A stretch of DNA of 40,857 nucleotides from Conidiobolus incongruus B7586 (GCA_000697335.1 JNEM01012957.1:1-40857); one strand, 5' to 3'. Shown: positions 12,829 through 26,217, counted from the stretch's first letter. Program-made: numbers and translations. The notes: a model not told the origin generated them from the letters alone.

Positions 12829-14231
12829 AACTAGATGAAATTATTGGGTCTAAAAATATAAGCTACAAGGGTTTTTTCAATTGTTCGCTACCAGTCTCAA
12901 TCCATCTTTCTAGTAAAAACACCCCCGGATTTGGTCAGTACTGTTCATTGACATAAAGTATAAAGCATCCAATTTCTGTAAGAGTCTATAATTTAAAGTT
13001 AAACCTTGTTGAATAATGGTGTTAATATTATGTTTACCCCTTTTGGAAGATAATAACCACGAATCATTGCATCTCTCTCAGGAACTGCTTTCCAAAGAGA
13101 TGAACTAGCACGTGGACAATAGCCTCAACATTCTTATAACACCACATTTACATAGGGTAAGTCTTTGTAGTGATCAAATGTAATCCAGTTTTTATTGACT
13201 GAGAAGTGGAATATGAGTTACTTTAGCAAATTTTAATAAGTAGTTGGATTCTTCAAAATTAAGTAGGTTTTTTAAATAAGAGAGATCACAGTGGTTTTCA
13301 TTTAAGTTAAAAGTAACAAAGCTACTACTTCAACCACTCTTGATTTGTAAATCTTTTATTAGTTCCACATCTTCAGCATCAATCAAAGCTTGAAGGATAT
13401 CCTCTTTTCAATGCATTCAGTAACCAACTTGGTGATTTCTAGATGATCTCTAGCTTTAATAAATTTTAAAAATGAAACTACGGATTTCAAGTCAGATGTA
13501 ATTGTAGCATGTTTTGATAACTTAAATACGCAAAACCTGGAATTCATTAGATTAATAGCCTCTCACAAAGGCAATGTCGGAAATGTCATTCAAAATGACC
13601 TTGTGATATAATTCATACATAATTCCTTTAGCTCTTTGGTCGATTGCAAGATTGGTTGTTTGAACAGATGCATCAATAAAGTGAGAAATAATGGATTCTA
13701 ACTTTATTGGTTGATTGCAGTTGGATGTAGGATGAAGTATTCTAAAATCCTTTCAGTAAATATTATATTAATATACAATCAAACGCTTACTCTAATGAAA
13801 TAGTAATTCCTATCACTAGAAAATATTCTTTAATTCTAAAAGTAATTAGCATTGGGATATTATTTTACATTGTAGAAAATATAATTTTAACAGATACTAA
13901 TAAATATTTACTTGAATCTTTAATAAATTTAAATTTTCATAAATTTATTTGACAATTTTTGGTTCATTGACTAAATTAATACCTGAAATCTATAATCCAC
14001 ATTTTTATGTATTTATTCAATATATAAATTAATAAAATATACTTGAACGTGTAATTGGACCATATTAATCATAGGATTTTATCATCTATAAACCTTTTTC
14101 AACCATAACTACTTGATCCATATACTTGATACATTGCCAAAGCTCATTTGAAGATCCTGGGATATCCTTCAAAGGATCAACTTGAAATGGATAATGGAAA
14201 TTCGTGTAATATTATGCTGAAGTGGTTTATT
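12829..14231 (-). pseudogene. Decayed cytochrome P450, fourth copy
   Basis: The minus strand shows the P450 gene layout of its neighbours in ruined form. An exon 1 remnant at about 14221-14049 reads YYTNFHYP, then PLKDIPGSSNELWQ. An exon 2 trace lies at about 13992-13910 (INLVNEPKIVK). The 25-nt micro-exon trace near 13820-13795 reads as SDRNYYFIR. Exon 4 remnants at about 13745-13035 include MYELYHK, KEDILQALIDAEDVE, KDLPYVNVVL and GYYLPKGV. An exon 5 trace follows at about 12990-12830. Stops and frameshifts interrupt every large exon. The helix I block and the Cys-containing haem loop are no longer readable, and no in-frame start survives. It cannot make an enzyme. Synteny and orientation suggest it arose in the same local duplication series. 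Confidence 0.85.
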
Positions 14232-17200
14232 TAACATTATTTGGCCGAATATTTACTTTTATTAGTCCTAATTATCCGTCCAATTTTCAAACTCTTAACT
14301 ATAATTCATACCACTTAAATTCAATGTAGTCATTGGATTACTCCACACACCAGGTTTGTTTAAGTTCATATTTTTTTATTAATTTTATTACTCTATCCAC
14401 ATAATTCGTTTGAATGGGTTCTTACTTATTTCCATCCTTTTATATGTATTTCATCAATCTTAGTAACTCTACAAAGGAGGTTCTGACCATCATCATTTAT
14501 ATTTCTTTCGCTGTATTTCAGTTTTTTGTTATTAAATTTTTATAACTACATAAAAGTGGTGATTTGATGTTTCATTATAACTATCCATAAAGCTTTGTCT
14601 GATAGTCATATTTCTATACCTTCAGGCATTATCAGAGTTTATCTAAATGATTGCTCATTTGAGAAATCTTCCAGACTGATGTTAAACTTGTATTTCCTTC
14701 ATATCACGCTGGTATATTAGGTAAGCGATATCAACACATAATCTGGTTCATGTATAATGAATCTGTGTATAAAGATATCATATAACATAATTTGTGATTA
14801 ATTAAATAGAATCAAGTTTAAATTTCAGTAAAGATTCAAGTATTTATATGTGGTCTCAATATCATATACACCAAGGAAATTGTGCTATATTTTATTCGGT
14901 TTATAATGAAATAATTACAAATTTAGATGTAATCATGTTAAAATTAAATATCGTTACAACTTATTTAATAAATACTTAAAGTAATTTGCTCAATTTCATT
15001 GATATGACTTGAATCTTTTGCTAAATGTAAAGGATTGCTGTGCAATGACTTTAAGTATTTACGCTATACTTTTTACTTTAAGGGACTACCTATCTACTTT
15101 TACTTTTTGATATTATACAATGATATTATATTACATTATTTAAATAATAACGGTCTCACCATAATATCATAGAACTAATAATTTGATTTTGAATGTTGTC
15201 CAAATTTGAAATATCTATTATTTTTTATCATTGAACTAAAAAGGCAATTTTTCAAATAAAATAATATTGAAATAATCACTAAATAGTTTTTCATTGAATT
15301 TTGAATTATGATTAAAATTCCCTAATGAAATCCGCCTTTGTATAAATTGAAATCAAATACAACTATTAAATTTTTAACCATATATCAAAAATTGTCAATC
15401 TAATTCCAAAAATATGAAATTTAAATAGCTATACATTATAAGTTAAATCCTCAAGTTAACTGTTTCATCAATTCAAAATCAATTAACAATAGTATTATAC
15501 TTAATTCTTCATCATGTATTTTGTTATTATCAAGTTATTGATATTTATGCAATTAAGTTTGGAATAAATTATGTTATACAATTATAATAGTAAGTAAATT
15601 ACTCAATATTAAATATAACTTAATATTATTATTAATGCTAAATAAAGAGTTGGGGATTATAATATATTTTTGCAAAATAATTTAGCGTGATATATTTCAG
15701 TTGAAGTATTTTTCAATATTTTCTTTAATTAAATAGATCATTATATTAATTTCCTTTACTATTTATCAAGTTGTGTAAAATACTAATATCATATTTTGAG
15801 GATATTTTCCAAATTTCCTGGTTAGATTCATAATATTATTTTGAGCCAATACAGGAAGTTCTAAGAAATGATAGCAAAATCTTATTATGCAAGTAAAAAA
15901 ACAAATTTTAATTATTACATTGAATTATATATAATAAAAATCAATTCATAAATATTTGTCAAATTTTTTAAAATACTTGTGATAGTATAACTTTGAAATT
16001 TTTAAATGGGTTTTTTAATATCAAGGATTTAAGAAACCAATTACAAATTAATATTTGCAACAAAAAACTTATATCTCGATTGATTTGTCAATAATCTTTA
16101 AATATTTACATTTCGATATATCAAAATAACCAAAATAAACTATTAATTGAAACGCTATAAGTAAAATTTCTGAATCTATTGATATCATTTAAAAGAAGTA
16201 CCTTTAAACTGTTCCAGGAATTTCTACTGGTTTGGAGTATATCTATCGATATTTGATCAAGGCTCAGATAAATTATCACTTACAGTATAGATGCTTGGAT
16301 ATTATTTTACAATAGTATTCTGTTCCAAATAATACAGTACTAAAAGCATTATTGCCATTTTTAGTCAAATATGAATTATTTTGATCATTTATTCACTTCT
16401 AAAATATAAATAAGATCCGAATCTTATCAAACTATTTTAAATATTAGGGCTTGGTTGGAAATGTTAAAAGCATATAGAGTTCTTATTGAATTTTTCTTTA
16501 TTTAGTCTTCGATATATGTAACTTTTTAATCTAATAAAATATTGAATCCCAAAAATTATATTATCATAATAGTAATTAGTACTAATTCAATAAAATGCAA
16601 AGAAAATATTAAATTGATATATCAAGTTTATTTAGCTTTTGTTTATAATAATTAATATGGTAAATGGTATTAATATAAGATATAATATTAATAAATATAA
16701 TCTTAAATTGTGGAAAATATTAATAATTATTATTAATTTGAAATAAATAATAAGATTTTTAGAAAATATACAAAAACCTTGTTTATTAACTTATTAAAAA
16801 CATATGTATATTTAAACTGATTTAAAACTAAATATTAAACATATATTTCTTTAAGATTGATATAAATATGAGATTATATATAAGATATTAATAATTATAT
16901 AAGAGTTTTTTTAAATCACCAAAATCAAAACTTTAAATAATGTCTAATTCCTTAAGAAAAATCCTTAAGCATAAAATCATTTAATATATTATATCAAGAC
17001 TTATAGCACAAGTCATTGCTTTTCAACCTTATCAAAATAAATATATAAAGGTAATAGCTCTCAAAATATTATTATAAGTGATTATAGCATTTATTTTTTT
17101 TAAATTTGTATTATTTATAATATGATTTTAAAATTAAATATACATTGAAAACATTTAATAAAGGTAACCAAAATAATATTTAATTAGGGAACTTATAAAT

Positions 17201-19744
17201 TTTATATTTTAAAATATATAATTATTTCATAAAAATTCTTATTAGTTTAATATTTTAAAAAATCAGGATTAAAATTGATTTTGAAAAAATAATAAATGCA
17301 AAAAAACTTTTTATTTAAAAATTTAAATAAAAAAATTTGAGAAAATAATATATATTTATAATCATTATCTTTTCCAAAGTGAAATGTATTATATATTAAA
17401 AATCAAATATTTGGATATAAGTGTTTATAAAAATTAAACGAATAAATGTAAGAAACTTCTTATTGTATACTGTATTTGAAATACATGTATGGATAATCGT
17501 TGAAAATTATATTTATTAATTAAGCTATATCAAAGACAAGATACCAAATTATAAATATATTTTATTATGTCTTAATTGGATGTTATTTATTTTAGATATT
17601 ATAGAAATATAAGTATATTTTTATTAATTTTAGTAAGTTAATCCAAGTAGCTAAATTATTTCTAAGAAATTAATTCTAGTTGCTATTTTTGCAGACAAAA
17701 GTTAGTAAAATCTATAGTTGTATTTGAAAATCTTTGAAAATTAAAAACTTTAATCAAGTAATTTGATATTTTATAATCGAAAAACGAGTCTAGCTCTATA
17801 TCCTAATTTATATAATATTTATTTTTTCATATTCATCATTTAATTATTCAAAAAAAATAGTGAAAGATTATATCAATCTCTATTATACTAATGATAACCT
17901 ATAAAGCAAATGATATCAAAAAGGGATTTATCATAAGAAACACAATAAGATAAAAAACTGAACTAAAAGTATTATATAAAAATTTTATAAATTTGGTACG
18001 CAAAAAATTTATTAAATTATTAAATAATATTATATTATATTATATTATTTCTTAAATTTGAGCCTCAAAAGATAATAAGAAGAGCCAAAAGATTTAATAA
18101 TGGTAAAGATGTAAAAACAATGTTAAAATAGTCCCTTTACAAATTTAAACAAATTTACTCAACAAACAAAGAGAATACCCTTAGTGCAAGTTAATCATTT
18201 GAAACAAGTACCACACATATACAAAGCAAGTAACAATTATGGATATTTTCATATATAGTTTAATTAAGCAAGCCTTACAAGTGTTCTCAAAGTCATATAG
18301 AGATGGATTAAGGTATCGATGCTGCTAGAAACATACTACATTATCTAACAATCAATCAGGCCATTCTTCCAGGATTGTTGGGGCCTACTACCTTTAGAGT
18401 CTCTAGACTCCATCCAGGATTTGGATAATGGTGATCAAATCTAAACATAAGTAGTGATAGGATTATAGGATTTGTATTATTCATAAAAACTTCTATTATA
18501 TTTATTTTATATATTACTTTATCTAAGCAAATGAATATCGATATTAAGGTATCAATTTTTGGAGAATAATTTTTTTATGTTGTGAATTTTAAATATTCAT
18601 TTAACATTTGGTGAAAATATTTTAATAATCATATACTGAGATGATGATAATTAAATAAAATGAAATTTCTCAGAATTGGTTTTTGATTGTAAAATTATAT
18701 TTTAATAAACAATGTTTTTATTATCTGAAATTAATTTATATTTTATATTTAGATTATATTGATTACCCAAATTTTGATATTTAATATACTCCAAAATATT
18801 TTAGAATTTAAGTGCCATATTATTCTTATAAAAATAGAAATTTCTGATAAGAATGAATGGATAAAATTTAATAGTTATTGCAGTAATATTTGTTCTTAAT
18901 TAAATTTAAATGGTTATATTTATTCATAATTAATAAAAAGTAATTCTACGAAATTTGAATGCGACATAATATCAATAAGCTTTTTTTAATATATATAAAT
19001 TGCTAAAAGAAATATCAATATAACATGTTGCAATATATTTTAGTAAATTTTCACAATTGATCAACCCTTGTCAACCAATCATAATTTGTAATAGATTATA
19101 TTGATTTTTAACGTCATAAATCTAATAAGGAGAAATGGGAAAGTGAGCAGGATATATTGGAACAAATAATAAGGAAATATCGTGTTTTATTATATCACTA
19201 ATCTCTACATATTTTTTAATTGTTCATTGTGGATTCGATTATGACCAAAACTTACATGAGTATCATATTAATATTGTTAAAACTAATGGATCCTAGCATA
19301 TTTGCAATAATATCCACATTCACATATATTCAACTTACACCTCAAAGATTTGTTAATTTATTATCTTATCTATAAGATCTAGTACTACTTGGGTAAAATA
19401 CCGATTCAATCCCAGACTGTTCATTAATATTGCAAAGAAAAAACTCTAATGGATATAGTTGAAATGGAGTAAGAAATTTGATTAAAGAAGATCAAATGCT
19501 TAAAGACCTTTTCTAAAATTAATCCAACATAATAATTAATTAATAGTATTATATTGTTAATCGAATCATTGAATATAAACAATCTGAATTAACAGAAATT
19601 CAAAGATCAATTTTTCCAATTTAATGAATGTTATGGATATATGAAAATAATAGTTACATTAAATTTAAACTCATCCAATATTTTTGATCCAATATTAACC
19701 TGTTACTCAAATAAAGCAATGATTTTGAAAATCCTCAACTATGA
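14232..19744. other. 5.5-kb AT-rich spacer, with doubtful gene traces
   Basis: I see no intact gene. Two less AT-rich patches stand out. At 14440-14629 (minus) a frame starts MPEGIEI and later shows DGQNLLCRV, faintly like the N-terminus of an Fpg/Nei DNA glycosylase, but with stops. At about 18300-18440 (minus) a stretch reads HHYPNPGW, then VVGPNN, faintly like the P450 segment before the haem loop. Neither is strong enough to call. The rest is low-complexity A/T. Confidence 0.45.
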
Positions 19745-19756
19745 TATATAAATAGG
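19745..19756 (+). promoter_or_regulatory. TATA box of P450 copy 3
   Basis: TATATAAATAGG, about 115 bp upstream of the ATG at 19870. Confidence 0.4.
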
Positions 19757-19869
19757 ATGGATATATACTAATAAGAGTCAAGGTTGGTTAATGTTGCGGT
19801 TATCCGTTGATTTCACGAAACGCTTCGTTGCATTTACTAATAAGAATAAAAAGATAACTTTTAATAAAA

Positions 19870-21538
19870 ATGCTTGAAGGCAACTTTGTAGAATTTACTT
19901 TTACAACTTCTGCATCAGCTGTCATTTTAGGATATTTATCATATTGGTACTATAAAAACTTTCACTATCCGCGTCATGTCAGCCCATTGAAAGATATCCC
20001 TGGACCCTCAAATGAATTATTACAAACTCTTAGATTTATGTATTCCCGACTTACTGGAGACCCTGGTATTATGTATAAAGAGCTTCATGAAAAATATGGT
20101 CCAGTCTGTCATTCTGGTATAAATAATTAAAAAAAATTCTCAAATATAATTAATGGGATTATTAGGCATGGGTGTTGTATCAGTTATTGATCCCGAGGGA
20201 GTTAAGCAAATTTACAGTAGCTACAAATTCGCCAAAGAACGTCGTTTTAATTTTTTTATCGAAAACGTTCAAAATTTATTTTCTACAAGGTAATATAAAT
20301 TTTAAATATATGTTTAATTATATATATATATTTAATCATATTTATAAATAGTGATCGAAAATATCATTCTATTAGAGTAAGAATTTTGACAAAAAAAATT
20401 AAAATATGATAATTTATATCTTATTTAGAAAAGAATGATGTCTCCTGCATATAATTTAAATAATATTTTAAAACTGGAACCATTTATAGCTCTTCATTGT
20501 GTTGATAATTTGATTGTTACTATTAATGAAGCTATCGACAATGGCGCTAAAAAGATTGATATGTATGATTTAATCCATAAGGCTATTGCTGATGTGGTAT
20601 CAGATTTGGTCCTTGGAAGATGTTTTAACAGTTTAAAGCTACCAAATTTTCCTGCTCACCAATTATCTAAGCATATTGCTCCTACTTGGGGATTGAAATT
20701 CGCAGTCCCATTTTTAGGCTTTGTAAAAGCTAGACATCACCCATTGATCAACCAGTATATAGTTGAAGAACTCAAGGAGAGGAGAGATGGGAAGAGAAGA
20801 GATGATATTCTTCAAACCATGATTGACTCAAAAGATTCTGAGACTAATCATACTTTCACTGATGAAGAAATTATTGAAGAAGCTTCATTATTAATATTTG
20901 CCGGTTTGGAAACCACAGCTGTTGCCCTTATATGGACATTTTATTTGTTATTGAAAAATCCTGAAACTTATAAGAAGTTAGTTGACGAATTAATCTCAAA
21001 TTTTCCTGAAAGAGATACCACTATTAATTATTCTCAATCTAAAGATTTACCTTATTTGACTGGTGTACTTTATGAATCATTGAGAGTTAAGTCACCTTCT
21101 GGTGCAGTACTAACTAGAGTTGTCCCTGAAGGTGGTGTCACTATTGGCGGATATTTCATCCCTGAAGGAGTAAGTTATCAGTTTGAGATTTTATATTCAA
21201 TATAAATAATGAATATTTAGACACCTATTGGAACTGGTGGATACGCATTCCATCACAGTGAAAAAGTTTGGCCGAATTCTGAATCATTCATTCCTGAAAG
21301 GTGGTTGGGATCAGATAGTGAAAAATTGAAGAGCATGCTATTTGCTTTCGGTCATGGACCTAGAGGATGCGTTGGCAAAAATTTGGCATGGCTGGAACTC
21401 TATATTACAATGGCAAACTTAATTAGAAAGTTCGATTTTAAAATATCTGAAAATACTATACTAACTGGTATAGACTTATTTGCTTTAAAAGGAAAAGAAG
21501 AAAAGTTAGTTCTTCAAGTTTTTAAACGAGAAAATTGA
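19870..21538 (+). CDS. Cytochrome P450 monooxygenase, copy 3
   Basis: Exons 19870-20116, 20166-20289, 20352-20376, 20429-21169, 21221-21538: the same five lengths as copies 1 and 2, 484 codons in all. Landmarks are a hydrophobic N-terminal anchor, the FHYPRHV hinge and IPGPSNELL, helix I FAGLETTA, helix K ESLR, PERW and the haem loop FGHGPRGCVG with Cys429. The enzyme should be ER-anchored and reductase-dependent; its substrate is unknown. It is closest to copy 2. Similarity is highest from the RHHP block of exon 4 to the end of intron 4 and patchy elsewhere. Relative to copy 2 it lies in the opposite orientation across the pseudogene, so the pair could recombine as an inverted repeat. Confidence 0.92.
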
Positions 21539-22889
21539 ATAATTTAAATATTATCTATATACTTCCTCTGTTCCAAAATGAAAATTTGATCAATTTTATA
21601 ATAATTCATTATGATTATATTCTAATAAAAAATAATACAGTTTTCTTCAGTATGAAAGATGTTTTCTGTTAACTGAGTTGAATATATGCTTTAGTGATAA
21701 CAATCCAATAATATAATATTAATCAATAGTGATATTGTTGTAATTTGAAAATACCTGCCTGCCTTGGTTTGATAGTTAAGTCCATATTATCCCTCATTTA
21801 TAGTGACTTTGTCAGACTATAATTAAAAGATAATCTTTGTTAGCATATCATTCATTGAATCAATTATTTAAATCCAGAAGCAATAAAGATAGAAGAAGGT
21901 TTTCAGGATATTCTGCTACAATGTCTCAATAGTAAGTTTTAAGACATACAGTTCCAATATGTTAAAGAGCAGGATTACTGAATAGTTTACTAAATAATAT
22001 TTCGAGTACCTTTCTAATAACGACCCTTATTTATAAAACTTATAAAACACAACAATATTATCAATTTTTATAGTGAATCCCTCGATTGAAAATATAATTC
22101 AAATATGAAAGCTTATTTCAATTTTATAATCGTATAATAATAAAATAACAGCAAGCAATAAGTGCAATAATTGACTCCAATTTGATTATTGTACCTAAAT
22201 ATTTAATAAATATTATAAAAACCACAATTATTAATAATAGTTAACAAAAATTATCACATCCAGTTTGAACAAAATCATCAAGTATACAATATTTTTCAAT
22301 TGCTCAATAAATATTGTTAAACTATTGACAATCTAAACAAAATTGTAAATTCAGCTAAAGATTTTCATATTATCAAGTAATTATTCTTATATCAAATTGT
22401 TTGTAATTATAATACAAATTGCTTTATATATTTATTTTAAATTTTTATTTTTCTTAAGAAATTATTCAATTGTTACTATTATTAAATATATTGTAAATTA
22501 ACTTAATTTTATATATAAAAACAATAGATATAAACTGACAAATGTATTTTTGATTATATTAACATGTATTTCACTACAGCTGTAAAATAACATAAATATT
22601 TTACATAAGTTAAAAGAATTTTAAAATCTAATTTTAATCATTGAAGGTTTAATCTGTCAAAACTAGACTGAGTAGTGAATAAAACATAAATGAAATTATA
22701 AATTAATATTAATATATTTGATATTTTTATTATTATTATATAATTCAAGAGTTTTAAGATTAGTCCTGATAGTTGAAAATATCAAATATATAATATTGAT
22801 GGCTAGTTTTGAATATCTTTATTTCAATAACACTTAAACCTTAATTGATATCAGTGTAGAAATTAAGTAATGGCATAATTTTGAAATTA
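21539..22889. other. AT-rich spacer
   Basis: No gene found. The string CTTCCTCTGTTCCAAAATG near 21562 resembles the ends of Stowaway-type MITEs, but no inverted partner was seen. Confidence 0.45.
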
Positions 22890-24060
22890 AAAATAAACAA
22901 ATAAATTAATAAATAATATATAAAAATTAATAAATAATATAGAATTAATAACCTCTTTTATTATTAATAACTTTTTTCTATATCTTTAGTAAGCTTCTAA
23001 TACCTAAAAAATAGTTTTTTTTATTAAAGACTGAAATTTAATGTTTTACAAACTAATTTAATTTGTTTATAGGAATTTTTTTTCCTGCAAGTTATTTTTT
23101 TAATAGTCTAAAACAATTATAATTATATAGGTTATAATCAAGTAAATATATTAGATGTGGTAACTCCCTTTAATTTTTTTTATATAAAATTTTTTTTATA
23201 ACTTTAGCTTTATATATTTTATAATTATTATGTAAAATAATAAGTGTCTTTAATTTATATTGAGAACACTATTTAAAAATTGTTTTATTTAAAAAAATAA
23301 TATATAGCTTATTATTAATTGATTTTCCTTAAGGTATTAAATAAAAAAACTATATACTATTATAATCTATTACAACAATTAATATTGGCTTATATTTAAA
23401 ATACTTATTTATTAAAATTCATAGAGGGGATTAATTTAGCTTAACCTAACACCTTGTTTTATTTTTAAGTAAAGGATTATATAAAAGAATTTAAAATTCA
23501 TTAATTGTAAGTATTTGCTGTAAAAACTTTTGTTTTTAATTATACCTTAATAAGTTTAGTTTAACTATAGCTACTCTAGTTTTCTTTTAAGCTTTTGTTA
23601 AATTATAAGGTATCTATTTTATATTTTTATTAATTAATCTAAGTTTAAACTTAAGTAAATATAACATACTTGTATAATTAATATTAAATTACTTTAATAG
23701 TTCTTTAACAGAAATAAAAAGGTATTTCTTAATATAATTTTTTACTCTATTAGTAAATAAAAAAAGTAACAGTAGAAATTAGTTTTTTAGATTTTAGTAA
23801 ATATTAAATAATATCCCTTTTAGCTTTAAAATCACAAATCTAGTGATATATAGTAGTTTTAAATAAAACACCATCTTTATAAGCTGTTTATAAGTTTTAG
23901 ATGATTTTAAAAGGTTTATGGTTAAATTTTAAAGATACAAAAATAAAAGCCTTTTGATAATTACAATCTAGTTTAAATATAATTAAATTTAAGTGTAAAT
24001 TTTAAAATCAAAATATTTTAATAAAAAAAATAATTAAAATTGAATATATATATATATATA
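22890..24060 (-). mobile_element. Mariner-like DNA transposon relic
   Basis: The minus strand, read despite many stops, follows the layout of a mariner transposase. An N-terminal helical region comes first, then a block near 23435-23330 (AKLIPSMNFNK, CCNRL, YIVFLFNTL) comparable to the family's catalytic stretch around VFWD and the FLP motif. The C-terminal block near 23170-22930 reads LFQTIKK, CKTLNFSL and KLFFRYQKLTKDIEK, comparable to the HLFRSLKK, SLDKKFFFRGIEKL and RWEKCIE signatures of mariner/SETMAR proteins. The matches were made from memory. Terminal repeats could not be placed, so the ends are approximate. The copy is far too damaged to be active. Confidence 0.55.
24044..24060. repeat. 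TA microsatellite
   Basis: A run of about eight TA units near the right edge of the mariner relic. Confidence 0.6.
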
Positions 24061-25879
24061 GTTTGAAAATATTTAATTTCCTATTTATTTTATATATATA
24101 TAATCTTTCAAAATGTATAATATGTTTGAAAGATCAGAAATTAAAAAAATTACCATTTTTTAATTCCCATACTAATATTATGTGATACAAAAATATATCT
24201 GATAAATAGATTCTTTTCATATACAGCAGTTAATTATAATTAAATTAGTTGTATATTTTGATTTTCTTTGTTTACAGAACTAGACTTTATAAATTCATAT
24301 TCAAATATTAATCAATCACCTAATAGTTTAATTTCATTCTTAGATTCAACCTCAATATGTTGATTTAATCGCTTTCATTGTTATTTTCCTTTAAATCAAA
24401 ATAGCTATGACTATTATTTAATTGATTCTCTCATATATTAAAATATTAAAATATTAAAACTTTTTGAAAATTACTAAAATAAACAACGAATTTAAAGGTA
24501 ATTTTAACTATAAAATAATCATTAAACTTGACTCATTTTCAACAGTATACTCAAGCTTACAAATCATCTGTATCTCAATATTTTAAACTATTAATTTTTC
24601 AAATATAATATAATCGAGTAATTGAACCTATTAAATAAAAATAGTACTATAAATAATAGATAATTGTTAGGTTGTACAAAGTATGATGTTTATACCATAA
24701 CTTTTGAAATAATACACTCCCTAGTATTAAAAAAAGATCTTTGTTAATTCAAAATGAGTTGAATATTTAATTCTATATAGTTATCAAACTGGATTATAGA
24801 TTTATAATTACACTAAAAACTTGCTTATTCTTATATTATATAGTGCTAGAAAAGAATTTTAAATATTTATTATAATATTTGATATAAACATATAAATGTA
24901 ATTTTTCACATTTTCTCAACAACCATGGTATAAAAACTCAAATTGCATCCTTACTCAATAGAAAATCTATTTTGTTATATTTAGGTCAAAAATTTAAGTA
25001 TTAGATCCGCTAGCAGAGTCAAATAAGAAATATATATGATATTTATAGACAATAAATTTGATCAATTTTTTAGAAAATCAATTGATTAAAAAATACATTT
25101 CAATTTCACATACCAAATTACCTAAATTTATTGGTGTGTATAATAATAGGAAAACAATCAAACTATAATCATTTTTTAATTGGAATTAAATTATAAAATA
25201 ACTAATGGATTTATTAATATATTCAACATTAAAAATATTATGTTGATATTTCAAAAATTGATGCATTTAAAAAATTAATAATAATTTAGACATATGTTCA
25301 ACATATGTTAAGGTTATAATTTCTAAAATTATTTTAATTATCCAACTATAGATTTTTTTATAAAAACAAGGTAATAATAATTCATTGATTTGTACATACT
25401 AAACCTATATTCAACCCTTATTAAATATTTTTGGTATTTACAAATATTTTTTATCTCACTTTTTTCAAGTTTCAAAATCAATATGCTTGAATTAAATTAT
25501 TCCAAAGTTTTATTTCTAAATATGTCAATATTTTAACTCTTAATCTCGAAATAACGGAAAATCGAATCAAAAATATATATAAATAACTAAGATAGAGTAA
25601 TTAAAGACTCCAAGCTCAATGCTGTATTTCAATATAATTATCAATATTCATTTTGTAATCTGAATTTTCCTCACTAACTTCCAACTGGCTCTGTTTATTA
25701 AAAACAAAAATGTCAAAATTGATGGAATTTTAACTTGTTATCTTATATTTTTGATATTGTATATCTGCTCAATTGATAAAAATTATTATCCTACTAATCA
25801 AAGGTCAGTCATCATACATGATTAGTTGATTAACAACTGAGTTTAATGTCAATTTGAAATTCAATTGTTATATAAATAG
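24061..25879. other. AT-rich spacer
   Basis: No coding exon, RNA gene or repeat end recognised between the mariner relic and the GC-richer LTR-like block. Confidence 0.5.
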
Positions 25880-26217
25880 TGTCACGAGTCAGGTGGCTCC
25901 CTTCTACCCGAGTATCTTTATATCAACCTAATGCTAAAGTCATTTTCTCCTCGCATACCATCTGCTCCCGCTGTAACTTTTGATTGGCCGATGATACAAG
26001 TCACCAGAGAACCTCATGAATCAACCTACCCAACTTACTCTATATAAAACCCGGAATCAGAGCTATTCTCAAGGAGACGAGTTCGAGCTGAATCCTCCCA
26101 GCTATTTGACTTCAACCAATAAACCCCTATCCCCCTAACACTTACCTGGAATTTCCCAGATCTCTCTCTTTTATCTAAACTACTCTGGACGCGGCTTTCC
26201 CAAGACGTGTTAATACA
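25880..26217 (+). mobile_element. Probable solo LTR (retrotransposon fossil, Gypsy-type likely)
   Basis: A 338-bp GC-richer block in AT-rich DNA, starting TGTCACGAG and ending AATACA, so the boundaries are TG...CA as in LTRs. Inside, a TATA element (CTATATAAAACCC, about 26040) is followed by an AATAAA (about 26119), the order expected of U3-R-U5. No internal retrotransposon region adjoins it, hence solo. No clear target-site duplication is visible. A 9-bp inverted pair (GAGTCAGGT at 25886, ACCTGACTC at 26245) brackets the block slightly beyond its right end, so the exact end is uncertain. The sharp base composition suggests it is younger than the DNA-transposon relics. The Gypsy assignment rests only on the general look of the ends. 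Confidence 0.45.

Noticed and set aside
18300-18440. Minus-strand stretch (HHYPNPGW, then VVGPNN) resembling the P450 segment before the haem loop
   Set aside because: Only scattered residues match, no haem loop or other exon is found nearby, and the alignment to copies 1-3 needs several gaps.
19380-19440. GATTCAATCCC, similar to a tRNA B-box
   Set aside because: No A-box at the right distance, no foldable acceptor or anticodon arm, so not a tRNA or a supportable SINE.
21555-21600. CTTCCTCTGTTCCAAAATG, like a Stowaway MITE terminus
   Set aside because: No inverted partner within several hundred bases and no TA-bounded element; chance resemblance.
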